From a virus: 43,000 nt of DNA. Location: positions 1 through 43,000 of IMG/VR virus record IMGVR_UViG_3300023440_000009. One strand, given 5' to 3'. The position numbers and the translations under genes were made by a program. The notes below the pieces were generated by a model that worked only from the letters and a program-made list of their open reading frames with translations, made no database searches and was not told the origin of the DNA. Positions within the stretch are counted from its first letter, which is position 1. Every line of letters starts with the position of its first letter. This document shows, piece by piece, positions 20,797 to 27,374 of this stretch.

Positions 20797-22346
20797 TACA
20801 GCTCCCATGCTTTTTTGAGAAGGTTGTATTTTTTGGTACGGTGGTGTTTCAAATAATTCAAAAAGTCTTTAAAAGTGTACTCAGAAACTTTTAGATTCAT
20901 TCGTTGTGTCCAATGATAAGCCGCATCCAAAAATTGAATACGTGTGAGCAGCTCATCGTTGTTTTGTGTCGCACTGAACAACCTTATTTCGACAGTTTTA
21001 TTCCCAATGTGAGCCCACACATATCTAGATTCGTGAGATGTTTTATACTTTGCTTTGTCAATAATTCGTTCTTCAAATGCCGAGCAATATCTATTTCCAC
21101 GGCGGCTTCCCACAAACCGAGTTCCCCGGCCAAACAAATTTCTATTTCGCTGTCGCTGACAAAGCTGAAGAAATTTCAAGAATTTGTACAAATGTCCTTT
21201 TGTAAATGCTGCCAAACTCATATGGATGTGGGTGCCGGCGGTCTCGTAGTTATTTTCTCCGTAAATAGTTAGAACGGGGGGCACAAAGGTAGTTTCTAGG
21301 CATTTGTGGAATGGCTTTGGGTCAAATACAATTTCAAAACCATTGTACAAACTACCATCATGAATCGCAAAAATATCATCTCTATGAAGATACGCATTTC
21401 TCAAAGCGTCAGCATGCTCACGAGCATTAAGCCTCGCAAAATCAAACTCTAATTCAACACCATAAAGTAGATGATGTGTGTCGTCTATCTCGTAGTTTTT
21501 GTGGAAGTTCCAGGGAAAGACTGGAAGTGGCAGACATTCACTGCAATAATTGTTAACGAAGTAGTCGTGGTGTCCCTTTCGTCCAACAAATAGACACTCT
21601 TTTTCACATGATTTGCAGCTGCCAGTTTGCCACGAACCTGTGTATAAACATCTGCTACAGATGGTTACTGGCTTTGTTTTACTCCAATAATAGACGTCTT
21701 TTGCTGCTGGAATCTTACCACAAATTTCACAAAGTTCTACCTCTGGAATAGCCGGTTTTTCAGAACTACAAATTGAGCATTTAGTTATATAGGAAACGAT
21801 CTGATGATAACTGCTTCCAAGCTCATGTGTGATAAAGTGATAATTTCCGCAATGGGTGCATGTAAACAACAAATAGTCATCAAACTGATTGCTTCTATAA
21901 CACAAATTACAAATTTTTCTTTTGTTATCAAAGTCAATCGTAATTATCTCACGATAATTATCTAGTAGAGAATTCCCACAACATTCACATTTTGGGGTAT
22001 TCTCAAGACAGTTCTTGCAAATAATCCGCTCATGATTCGTATATTCAGAATCAACAAAGTCAACAACATTTATTCTCTGTGAACAGTGTCTGCAGCATAG
22101 TGCTCGTACAACGGAATGACATGCGGGGCAAAGTTCATCAGACTCTACGTTAAGATGTTCAACCCCACAAGCCCAACAAACCTTAGCTGAAACACATCTT
22201 GCACAGACATACTCATTATTAATCTGTCTTGTGTAGCGCTCCTCACCACATCTATCACAAATACCACGGGAACTAAGACGCCTTGTGGCACGAAACGACA
22301 AATCCAATTTCCGGTAAAGAAAATAAAGTCGCGTTTCTGGTGTCAT
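20796..22346 (-). CDS. Amidoligase fused to seven tandem zinc-ribbon modules
   Basis: The 516-residue protein has two parts. Residues about 28-290 hold seven CxxC...CxxC units (starting CDRC, CWAC, CRHC, CECC, CTHC, CEIC and CKSC), spaced roughly 30-40 residues apart. Residues 300-516 resemble the Amidoligase_2 family with a glutamine-synthetase fold: LLYGVELEFDFARL with the metal-binding glutamates, IHDGSLYNGFEIVFDP, ETAGTHIHMSLAAF with the His pair, and NKTVEIRLFSAT with the Arg. Such enzymes are predicted to form amide bonds between carboxyl and amino groups. A zinc-ribbon array this long on an amidoligase is unusual and may recruit the substrate. Start ATG 22346 overlaps the upstream stop (TGATG) and follows GGGGG by five bases. 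Confidence 0.85.
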   Translation of the reverse strand: MTPETRLYFLYRKLDLSFRATRRLSSRGICDRCGEERYTRQINNEYVCARCVSAKVCWACGVEHLNVESDELCPACHSVVRALCCRHCSQRINVVDFVDSEYTNHERIICKNCLENTPKCECCGNSLLDNYREIITIDFDNKRKICNLCYRSNQFDDYLLFTCTHCGNYHFITHELGSSYHQIVSYITKCSICSSEKPAIPEVELCEICGKIPAAKDVYYWSKTKPVTICSRCLYTGSWQTGSCKSCEKECLFVGRKGHHDYFVNNYCSECLPLPVFPWNFHKNYEIDDTHHLLYGVELEFDFARLNAREHADALRNAYLHRDDIFAIHDGSLYNGFEIVFDPKPFHKCLETTFVPPVLTIYGENNYETAGTHIHMSLAAFTKGHLYKFLKFLQLCQRQRNRNLFGRGTRFVGSRRGNRYCSAFEERIIDKAKYKTSHESRYVWAHIGNKTVEIRLFSATQNNDELLTRIQFLDAAYHWTQRMNLKVSEYTFKDFLNYLKHHRTKKYNLLKKAWEL

Positions 22347-23089
22347 CAGATCCCCCACAAAGTTTTGCTAACAGATTTGGCTCTTTCAATATCACCAGTA
22401 TTGATGATATCACGGACTTCTTCGGAAATGTTCAGCGTTTTGTAGTCATTGACCGCTGCCTGCACCTGCTCAAAGATGATTTCCTGCAAATTCTCATCAA
22501 ACACCCAATTGTTCGATGGTGTTCGATACTCAACCCCGTAGATCTTAGTACGGAACGCGCCGGCTTTGCCGTACAATTTGCGACGCTCCGACTTCTTCTC
22601 GTGTGCAAGAAGGGGAATTCCAACGAAGAGATCCAGACATCGCACAAAGCGAGGCATATCAGTAATTTTAATATCTCCAATGTGAATATGCCCACCAACA
22701 CACCGTAGTGTGGTTTCCTCCAAACACGGTTTGGGGTTTGGTTTCCCGTTTAACCACGCATCAAAATCAAGTGCGCACCCAGCTCTTTGAGAAAGTGGAT
22801 GCTTCAGATCCTCTTTATTGAACTGATGGGTGTCTTTTTCCTTACATAAGGAAAGGTTTTTTGGGGAAATAAATTCCTCTACAACTTCAATGGCATCTTT
22901 GATCATTTTCCTAAACGCTTTTACTGTTTTTGCTGGCTGGATGCCGAATTCTACTGCGACGTTATCACAGTGGAATGTGACATCTCCTCGAGATACTGCC
23001 ATACGTTTGGGTATGGGAAAGAAGTCAGCGAAGGAAACAATCTTACCTTTTTGAGATACGAAAATCTCAGGGTCACATCCCAGGTTCAT
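22346..23089 (-). CDS. COOH-NH2 ligase, type 2 (phiEco32-like)
   Basis: The 247-residue protein fits the phage COOH-NH2 ligase type 2 family, a glutamine-synthetase-fold group first seen in phiEco32-like phages: NLGCDPEIFVSQKGKI at the start with the conserved Asp-Pro-Glu, CDNVAVEFGIQPA, LRCVGGHIHIGDIKI with the His pair, and KIYGVEYRTPSNNWV with the Arg. It is predicted to use ATP to link a carboxylate to an amine. The next gene also encodes a ligase of this fold, so two related enzymes may act in order. I start it at ATG 23089, eight bases after AGGG; GTG at 23095 is too close to that site. Confidence 0.88.
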   Translation of the reverse strand: MNLGCDPEIFVSQKGKIVSFADFFPIPKRMAVSRGDVTFHCDNVAVEFGIQPAKTVKAFRKMIKDAIEVVEEFISPKNLSLCKEKDTHQFNKEDLKHPLSQRAGCALDFDAWLNGKPNPKPCLEETTLRCVGGHIHIGDIKITDMPRFVRCLDLFVGIPLLAHEKKSERRKLYGKAGAFRTKIYGVEYRTPSNNWVFDENLQEIIFEQVQAAVNDYKTLNISEEVRDIINTGDIERAKSVSKTLWGI

Positions 23090-23288
23090 GTTCACGTCCC
23101 TTTTGAAATCCAGAGATAAAAGGAAAAATTGAATCCCAGTTTGCTACATAGATAATTGGCTTTCCATTAAAACGAATAATAAACTTATCCTCAGCCTCTT
23201 GCTCTATTTCAAGCCCAGATTCCGCAGCAAATCTTTTATAAAAATTAAAAATGTCTTTTTTATTCTCGTCTTTCATAATCCCGTTCAT
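23073..23288 (-). CDS. Hypothetical protein in amide-ligation cassette (71 aa)
   Basis: I start this at ATG 23288 after AAGGTAGG. The 71-residue product has a charged helical first part (MKDENKKDIFNFYKRFAAES) and a beta-like second part (KFIIRFNGKPIIYVANWDSIF). It overlaps the ligase gene downstream by 17 bases. An exact copy of the 18-bp palindrome lies 15 bases upstream of its start, between this gene and the glutamine amidotransferase gene. The function is unknown. Confidence 0.68.
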   Translation of the reverse strand: MNGIMKDENKKDIFNFYKRFAAESGLEIEQEAEDKFIIRFNGKPIIYVANWDSIFPFISGFQKGREHEPGM

Positions 23289-23303
23289 TTTCGTACCTAC
23301 CTT

Positions 23304-23321
23304 GTTGCAGATTTCTGCAAC
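23304..23321. repeat. 18-bp palindrome, copy C (exact)
   Basis: GTTGCAGATTTCTGCAAC in the gap between the glutamine amidotransferase gene and the gene 23073-23288, directly before the ribosome site of the latter. Confidence 0.88.
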
Positions 23322-23322
23322 G

Positions 23323-24294
23323 TCAAGTGTTAACAAGTTTCAGTGCCCAGCCAACTTTAGAATATTCGTCGGCACACTGCTTACAAATAGCCCCTACATA
23401 GCCACTTGTGTTATCGTATGCTTTGTACTGTGTTGTTCCTCCGCAATCTTCACAGGTATACATTGTTGTTTCTTTCTTTTTTAGGAAATCCTCAAGAGTT
23501 TCTGATGTATACCAGTCTGCTTTGAAATCATATTTTCTCCACTCATTGAAATAATGAACCCAAACAAACGTAGCTGTTCCAATCGCAATAGCGTAAAAAT
23601 TGATGAGGTTGTCCCACCAAACAGCGTATTGTTTTCGGTACTTTTTCGGGGGTTTGTGTGCCTTTCGTTCCTTCCCTCTAGAATAGGCATGAGAATTTTT
23701 CTCCCACTCGTAGCCGCTCCAGTATCCATATGGATTCCGGAACTGTTTTACTGTTCCCCTCCAGTAATCAGATGAGTATTCAATTCCCCCATGTTTCTCC
23801 CATTTGTGTGAGTTTAGCAGTAGCGCCCGACCATCTCTGGCCAGAATCGCGACACGGGAAAAGTCAATCAGGTTTTCGAGGAGGAAGTGGATACTCTGGT
23901 TTTCAAACCAATCCTCCGGAAGTTCGTCAATTAGTTTTGCGAGTTTCGATGAGTCCGACTCTTCATCCCCAAACTTTGTAAGTGATGTAATAGTCCCGTT
24001 GTGCATTAGGGCATACTCCCCGTTATTAATGACAAACGGGTGACAATTTTTTATATTTGTTTCCCCAGCAGTTGTGTTTCGCAAATGCAGAATGATTCTT
24101 GATTTTGGGAACTCCTTAAACACCTCATCGTATTTCTTTTTAAACTCTTCAAAATCAAGCGTTTTGAATGTTCGGACTGGACCTTCGTCTGCATGCCACA
24201 TCAGCCCGAATCCGTCCTTGTTATGCAAATAAGAATTTTCAAGATGTTCTTCAGGTACTTTAATGCCAATATCTGGAACAATGATGATACACAT
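23323..24294 (-). CDS. Class II glutamine amidotransferase with hydrophobic segment and zinc ribbon
   Basis: The 323-residue protein begins Met-Cys, giving the N-terminal nucleophile Cys of class II (Ntn) glutaminases. Family motifs follow: LHNKDGFGLMWHADEG, RIILHLRNTTAGETNIKNCHPFVINNGEYALMHNG, and SDSSKLAKLIDELP. The domain would release ammonia or transfer a glutamyl group from glutamine. Two extra parts are unusual: a strongly hydrophobic segment at about residues 230-252 (LINFYAIAIGTATFVWVHYF) and a C-terminal zinc ribbon (YTCEDCGG, then AICKQCADEY). The Met must be removed for activity. It lies among two amidoligases, an ATP-grasp protein and a gamma-glutamylcyclotransferase-like gene, so it probably supplies nitrogen or a glutamyl unit to that pathway. 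Confidence 0.86.
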   Translation of the reverse strand: MCIIIVPDIGIKVPEEHLENSYLHNKDGFGLMWHADEGPVRTFKTLDFEEFKKKYDEVFKEFPKSRIILHLRNTTAGETNIKNCHPFVINNGEYALMHNGTITSLTKFGDEESDSSKLAKLIDELPEDWFENQSIHFLLENLIDFSRVAILARDGRALLLNSHKWEKHGGIEYSSDYWRGTVKQFRNPYGYWSGYEWEKNSHAYSRGKERKAHKPPKKYRKQYAVWWDNLINFYAIAIGTATFVWVHYFNEWRKYDFKADWYTSETLEDFLKKKETTMYTCEDCGGTTQYKAYDNTSGYVGAICKQCADEYSKVGWALKLVNT

Positions 24295-24310
24295 GATTTG
24301 TTACATTCTC

Positions 24311-24550
24311 CTAGACGTTTGAAAGAGTTATCTCGCCAGTAAAGTCTTCAAAACGACTCTCGTCCCACGAATTACTATTATGTCCAACAGATGTGTGTGG
24401 ACGCGTAGAGTAGACAACAGTTCCAGACTTTCTCCTATAAAAGAGAACAATAATTATGTGATTTGTAGAAGGATATTTAAATTTTTTCAAACGGGGATAT
24501 AAGGCAACGATATTACTTTGTTTGTTTTTAATCTCACTTTTTACTGACAT
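24311..24550 (-). CDS. Hypothetical basic protein in amide-ligation cassette (79 aa)
   Basis: The start ATG 24550 overlaps the stop of the cyclotransferase-like gene (TAATG), nine bases after GGAGG. The product is Lys/Asn/Ser-rich with a beta-like centre (HIIIVLFYRRKSGTVVYSTR) and an acidic end (ESRFEDFTGEITLSNV). It is translationally coupled to the cyclotransferase-like gene. No family is recognised. Confidence 0.68.
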   Translation of the reverse strand: MSVKSEIKNKQSNIVALYPRLKKFKYPSTNHIIIVLFYRRKSGTVVYSTRPHTSVGHNSNSWDESRFEDFTGEITLSNV

Positions 24551-24885
24551 TACCAACAACCTCCTTCAACAACAGGTAGATCTCCGTAAACCTTATCATC
24601 AGACACCCACAGAGAAACAGGTTCACCATCTGTGGTTTTCGTTTCTTCCAGCCAGTAGCCAGCCCCTTCCTCTATAGAAGCGACTATGTTATAGGTATCC
24701 TTATCTACTTCGTAAACCTCTCCATGTACCACGTCGTTTTTATCTCCGTGGAATACGACAGGATAAGGACCAGCATCCCTAAGAGAGTATCCTTTCACAG
24801 ATGCATGTCCAATATACGTACTGTCGGAAAGAATCCGATTTAGACCAAAACCTTTTTTCAACGTACCATAAACAAACATTCGCAT
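24550..24885 (-). CDS. Gamma-glutamylcyclotransferase-like (AIG2/GGCT) protein
   Basis: The 111-residue protein has the GGCT-fold signature at its start, MFVYGTLKKGFGLNRIL, then GYSLRDAGPYPVVFHG and VVHGEVYEVDKDTYNIVASIEEGAGYWLEE, where the acidic residue of the SIEEG stretch corresponds to the catalytic Glu position. Family members cleave gamma-glutamyl amides, releasing 5-oxoproline, or form related bonds. In a cassette with ligases that can build such amides it may trim, proofread or transfer the product. The start has AAGGAG eight bases upstream and overlaps the gene before it by 28 bases. Confidence 0.88.
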   Translation of the reverse strand: MRMFVYGTLKKGFGLNRILSDSTYIGHASVKGYSLRDAGPYPVVFHGDKNDVVHGEVYEVDKDTYNIVASIEEGAGYWLEETKTTDGEPVSLWVSDDKVYGDLPVVEGGCW

Positions 24886-25109
24886 TGAATTACTCCTTTA
24901 CGATACCCCCCCAAAAAGACGTCCTTGGAAGTCTGTTCACCGTTATTCTGATAGATTTCTACGAGAGGCATACAATCACACTTACTTTCCCCTTTGCTTT
25001 TTTCAGCGATTTCTTCTAACAAAGAAAGTCCACCTTCGTTTACTTCAAGATTAATAAATGTTTCAGAATGGCATCCCACTAAAACAATAGTTACAGGAAT
25101 CTTATCCAT
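24858..25109 (-). CDS. Hypothetical protein (83 aa)
   Basis: I start this at ATG 25109 (MDKIPVTIVLVGCHSETFIN); an upstream in-frame ATG at 25142 lies inside the palindrome and lacks a ribosome site. The product is beta-rich at its start, acidic in the middle and Cys-containing (ESKCDCMPLVEIY, VIQCECLFMVR). A metal-binding role for the two CxC motifs is possible. An exact palindrome copy lies 16 bases upstream. Its end overlaps the cyclotransferase-like gene by 28 bases. Confidence 0.65.
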   Translation of the reverse strand: MDKIPVTIVLVGCHSETFINLEVNEGGLSLLEEIAEKSKGESKCDCMPLVEIYQNNGEQTSKDVFLGGYRKGVIQCECLFMVR

Positions 25110-25125
25110 ATTATACAACCTTTCT

Positions 25126-25143
25126 GTTGCAGATTTCTGCAAC
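25126..25143. repeat. 18-bp palindrome, copy D (exact)
   Basis: GTTGCAGATTTCTGCAAC between the stop of the gene 25145-25960 (one base away) and the start of the gene 24858-25109 (16 bases away). Confidence 0.88.
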
Positions 25144-25144
25144 G

Positions 25145-25960
25145 TTAGTAACTCTCGAACAGATATTCGTAGAACTTCATAACGAAATCTTCAGAAATAG
25201 TCTCTGCATTAATTTTTACGCCACGATACGCACCCTGCCAGTCATTATAGTACATTTGTTTTAAAATGTGCTCATCCCAAGGTGGCAATGTGATTTTTTG
25301 TGCAAATTCGCGTGCAGTATCTTCCATATAATATGTATAGCTATCAAGCGCAACATCATACATTTCTTTAATACATTGTGACAGATCTTTTGGTGAGTGC
25401 ACGGATTGTGATGTGTGTGAAAACCAAAACCGGAAGGGAAAATATCCCCCATCAGTACCATGAGCGTACCATTCATCATCTCCATATTGCTGTGCAAGCA
25501 GCAGTGCCCGTTCCCACGGGATCCCAAACTTATAGAATCTGATAAACAGGAGCACCCACCACGGATATGCCCAAAGCATCCGTTGGGTGATCATTGCGGG
25601 GTAGTAGTTTTTCGGTTCTCCATCATATTCCATCCAGTAGTAGGTGTTCCGATATTTGTGTTTAAAGGTTTTTGCAATATGCCTTAAACGAGTTTTCCCA
25701 AGTGTTTCTGAAATAAAAAACTCTGATTCATTTTTGTATACCACGCCAACGAGGTATCTGGTATCGTTTGGAGCAGACACCCATCCTGGAGGCGAATCAG
25801 CCCCGTATGCTACTGAAAACTGCTCCAAAGACATACACCCAAATTCTGCAACGTCCCCATCTTGTGTTTTGACAAGAGAGAATTTTGGAACTGGGTGGTT
25901 TTTAATGTTCTCAACATCTCCAAAATACAGCAGACGATCTACAAGTGACTTTTTAGGCAT
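25145..25960 (-). CDS. Hypothetical protein (271 aa)
   Basis: The start ATG 25960 follows AAGGAG by eight bases; upstream in-frame starts lie inside the small membrane protein gene. The protein begins MPKKSLVDRLLYFGDVENIK, has a PPGWVSAPNDTRYLVGVVYK stretch, an aromatic, partly hydrophobic centre (MLWAYPWWVLLFIRFYKFG at about 140-160) and many Tyr/Trp residues toward the C-terminus. The centre could touch a membrane, but the rest looks soluble. I recognise no family. It is the first large gene upstream of the amide-ligation genes and could belong to that pathway. Confidence 0.72.
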   Translation of the reverse strand: MPKKSLVDRLLYFGDVENIKNHPVPKFSLVKTQDGDVAEFGCMSLEQFSVAYGADSPPGWVSAPNDTRYLVGVVYKNESEFFISETLGKTRLRHIAKTFKHKYRNTYYWMEYDGEPKNYYPAMITQRMLWAYPWWVLLFIRFYKFGIPWERALLLAQQYGDDEWYAHGTDGGYFPFRFWFSHTSQSVHSPKDLSQCIKEMYDVALDSYTYYMEDTAREFAQKITLPPWDEHILKQMYYNDWQGAYRGVKINAETISEDFVMKFYEYLFESY

Positions 25961-26129
25961 TGTTTCTACTCCTTTTCTTATTAAGAACAACCGTGTCTAC
26001 GTACCAATGACGGTATCTAACGGGCCACATTGGAAAGTAGTAACCTAGAGAAACAATCTGAGCGATGTTTCCTAGTAAATCAATCCAATAAATCAACCAG
26101 CGAAAGAACCACAGAATTAATGCGCGCAT
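25953..26129 (-). CDS. Small hydrophobic membrane protein (58 aa)
   Basis: A 58-residue product from ATG 26129, preceded by GGGAGG with five bases of spacing. It begins MRALILWFFRWLIYWIDLLG and continues NIAQIVSLGYYFPMWPVRY: a single, Trp-rich membrane segment near the N-terminus followed by a basic tail (NKKRSRNNA). It overlaps neighbours on both sides (13 and 8 bases), so it belongs to the operon. It may be an early membrane-active or exclusion protein, but this rests only on its topology. Confidence 0.7.
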   Translation of the reverse strand: MRALILWFFRWLIYWIDLLGNIAQIVSLGYYFPMWPVRYRHWYVDTVVLNKKRSRNNA

Positions 26130-26317
26130 TTACACCTCCCATTCCCACAGCATGTGTTAACACTCCCATCAGAAATTACCAAAATATGTTGTAAGTTATA
26201 CAATGCGCACACGTCGCCGTTTTTGAGAAATGCGAGGAAGGAATCACCAATAATTTTGAAATTATCTGCTTCTTGCTGGAATTTTCCAAAAGTCGTTTCA
26301 ATTTCAAACGTTTTCAT
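26117..26317 (-). CDS. Hypothetical Cys-rich-tail protein (66 aa)
   Basis: I start this at ATG 26317, nine bases after GGAG (MKTFEIETTFGKFQQEADNF). The frame is open to 26446, so a 109-residue form starting MSSFILITREPHG is possible but has no ribosome site. The C-terminus is VNTCCGNGRCKCAH, a compact Cys/His cluster that could bind metal. It follows a terminator (26452-26485), so its transcription depends on read-through or an unseen promoter. Confidence 0.62.
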   Translation of the reverse strand: MKTFEIETTFGKFQQEADNFKIIGDSFLAFLKNGDVCALYNLQHILVISDGSVNTCCGNGRCKCAH

Positions 26318-26451
26318 TTTGTTTTTCTCCTTTCTCAAAAATTGTTTTAGTTGCTTCTCTTGATTTTTGTCCAAACAAACCCCACCACCTCTTGTTATAA
26401 TCTGCAGACCGTGGGGTTCTCTCGTAATCAGAATAAACGAAGACATGAGAC

Positions 26452-26485
26452 AAAAGAAAAGCCCGGAAACAAACGCCTCCGGGCT
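26452..26485 (-). terminator. Intrinsic terminator on the leftward strand
   Basis: Minus strand AGCCCGGA, ten-base loop, TCCGGGCT (26485-26460), followed by TTTTCTTTT (26459-26451 region). It lies after the gene 26508-26714 and a palindrome copy. It would limit transcription from the small-gene block into the amide-ligation block. Confidence 0.82.
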
Positions 26486-26488
26486 TGT

Positions 26489-26506
26489 GTTGCAGAAATC
26501 TGCAAC
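26489..26506. repeat. 18-bp palindrome, copy E (exact)
   Basis: GTTGCAGAAATCTGCAAC, one base after the stop of the gene 26508-26714 and directly before the terminator stem. It is the only exact copy not placed just before a start codon. Confidence 0.88.
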
Positions 26507-26507
26507 G

Positions 26508-26714
26508 TTACACAGCGAGTTTCAACGTAAATGGCTTTCCGAATCCACGGTTCTTCTTTTTAGCCGGGACGATGGTGACATAAGCCACAAACTGGTTCTG
26601 TCGAATCGCCGTGATCCGACTTCCCGGCCTGATATAAGGAGCGCCGGGCAACTTCACACCACGCTTACACACCATCGGGTTTTTCAGATTACAGGTCAAT
26701 TTCTTAGCAGTCAT
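26508..26714 (-). CDS. Small basic beta-rich protein (68 aa)
   Basis: The start ATG 26714 follows AAGGAG by about eight bases and overlaps the gene before it by 11 bases. The product begins MTAKKLTCNLKNPMVCKRG and continues VKLPGAPYIRPGSRITAIRQNQFVAYVTIVPAKKKNRGFGK in strands. It is basic, with two Cys, and looks like a small beta-barrel that might bind nucleic acid. No family is recognised. Confidence 0.68.
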   Translation of the reverse strand: MTAKKLTCNLKNPMVCKRGVKLPGAPYIRPGSRITAIRQNQFVAYVTIVPAKKKNRGFGKPFTLKLAV

Positions 26715-26886
26715 TTTCACGTCTCCTTTCCGGTTTCTGGTTCCAGCAATCACACACGACGGGACCATCGTAAACATACCCGATATAGTGCTGATCTCCA
26801 CTGGCGATCTGGACCCCTTTTTCGCAAACCCACCCACGAGGACGGATTCTGCGAAGACACACAGGCTGCTGATTCTTTTTCGTCAT
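26704..26886 (-). CDS. Small Cys-rich protein (60 aa)
   Basis: The start ATG 26886 follows AGGAG by seven to eight bases. The 60-residue product begins MTKKNQQPVCLRRIRPRGWVC and ends PVVCDCWNQKPERRRENDC, with five Cys and many Arg/Lys. It may be a small zinc-binding protein. It belongs to a run of four similar-sized genes (26508-27340) joined by short overlaps. Confidence 0.68.
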   Translation of the reverse strand: MTKKNQQPVCLRRIRPRGWVCEKGVQIASGDQHYIGYVYDGPVVCDCWNQKPERRRENDC

Positions 26887-26922
26887 GATTTTTCTCCTAC
26901 CAAGTTTGAGTTTCTTCCTCAA

Positions 26923-26958
26923 GCGACAGAATCAGGAACATTTTCTGTCGCAGCGACA
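26923..26958. promoter_or_regulatory. Nested palindromes between small genes
   Basis: GCGACAG (26923-26929) pairs with CTGTCGC (26945-26951), 7 bp with a 15-base loop. The right arm is also part of the palindrome TGTCGCAGCGACA (26946-26958). The two structures exclude each other. They lie in the 95-base gap before the gene 26704-26886. No T-run follows, so this is not a normal terminator. Confidence 0.5.
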
Positions 26959-26981
26959 CCTTTTGAATCTGGCAAATCATT

Positions 26982-27161
26982 TTACGAAACACGTTGATAC
27001 CTCTTGAGTTTATCATTGAACATAGTCATCGGAGATACATAACAGATCCGGCACCGAAACTTGTCATAAACCCGGATCATATCGAGATTTTTTAAATACC
27101 GCTTTTTCTTCACGTGTTTCGCATTATGCATTTTTACAAGTTCTTTGAGGAACACTTTCAT
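26982..27161 (-). CDS. Small basic protein (59 aa)
   Basis: The start ATG 27161 overlaps the stop of the gene before it (TAATG), seven bases after GGAG. The product begins MKVFLKELVKMHNAKHVKKKR, very rich in Lys and His, and continues DKFRCRICYVSPMTMFNDK with a CxxC knuckle. The basic helix plus knuckle suggests nucleic-acid binding. Function is unknown. Confidence 0.68.
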   Translation of the reverse strand: MKVFLKELVKMHNAKHVKKKRYLKNLDMIRVYDKFRCRICYVSPMTMFNDKLKRYQRVS

Positions 27162-27340
27162 TAGCTTTCTCCTTTCTTTTCTATTTTCCAATACGAGAAC
27201 CCGCAATTCCCACAACAGGGAAACTCTTTCGCAATGCGGATTCTCCAGTTATTTTTGTGTGCCTCTGTGCAATCAGCACAGAAGCTGTTATGGCAGAAAC
27301 AACGGAGATCAAAAATTTCTCTGAGGTCTTTGCTTTTCAT
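27161..27340 (-). CDS. Small zinc-binding protein (59 aa)
   Basis: The start ATG 27340 follows GGGAG by seven bases. The 59-residue product has three cysteine groups: LRCFCHNSFCADC and FPCCGNCGFSYW, giving a likely two-zinc knuckle. It is the first gene after a 370-base structured gap, and an exact palindrome copy lies 16 bases upstream of its start, so it heads the run of small genes. Confidence 0.7.
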   Translation of the reverse strand: MKSKDLREIFDLRCFCHNSFCADCTEAHKNNWRIRIAKEFPCCGNCGFSYWKIEKKGES

Positions 27341-27356
27341 TTTTTGTCTCCCTCTT

Positions 27357-27374
27357 GTTGCAGAATTCTGCAAC
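27357..27374. repeat. 18-bp palindrome, copy F (exact)
   Basis: GTTGCAGAATTCTGCAAC, fully symmetrical including the centre, 16 bases before the start of the gene 27161-27340. Confidence 0.88.
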
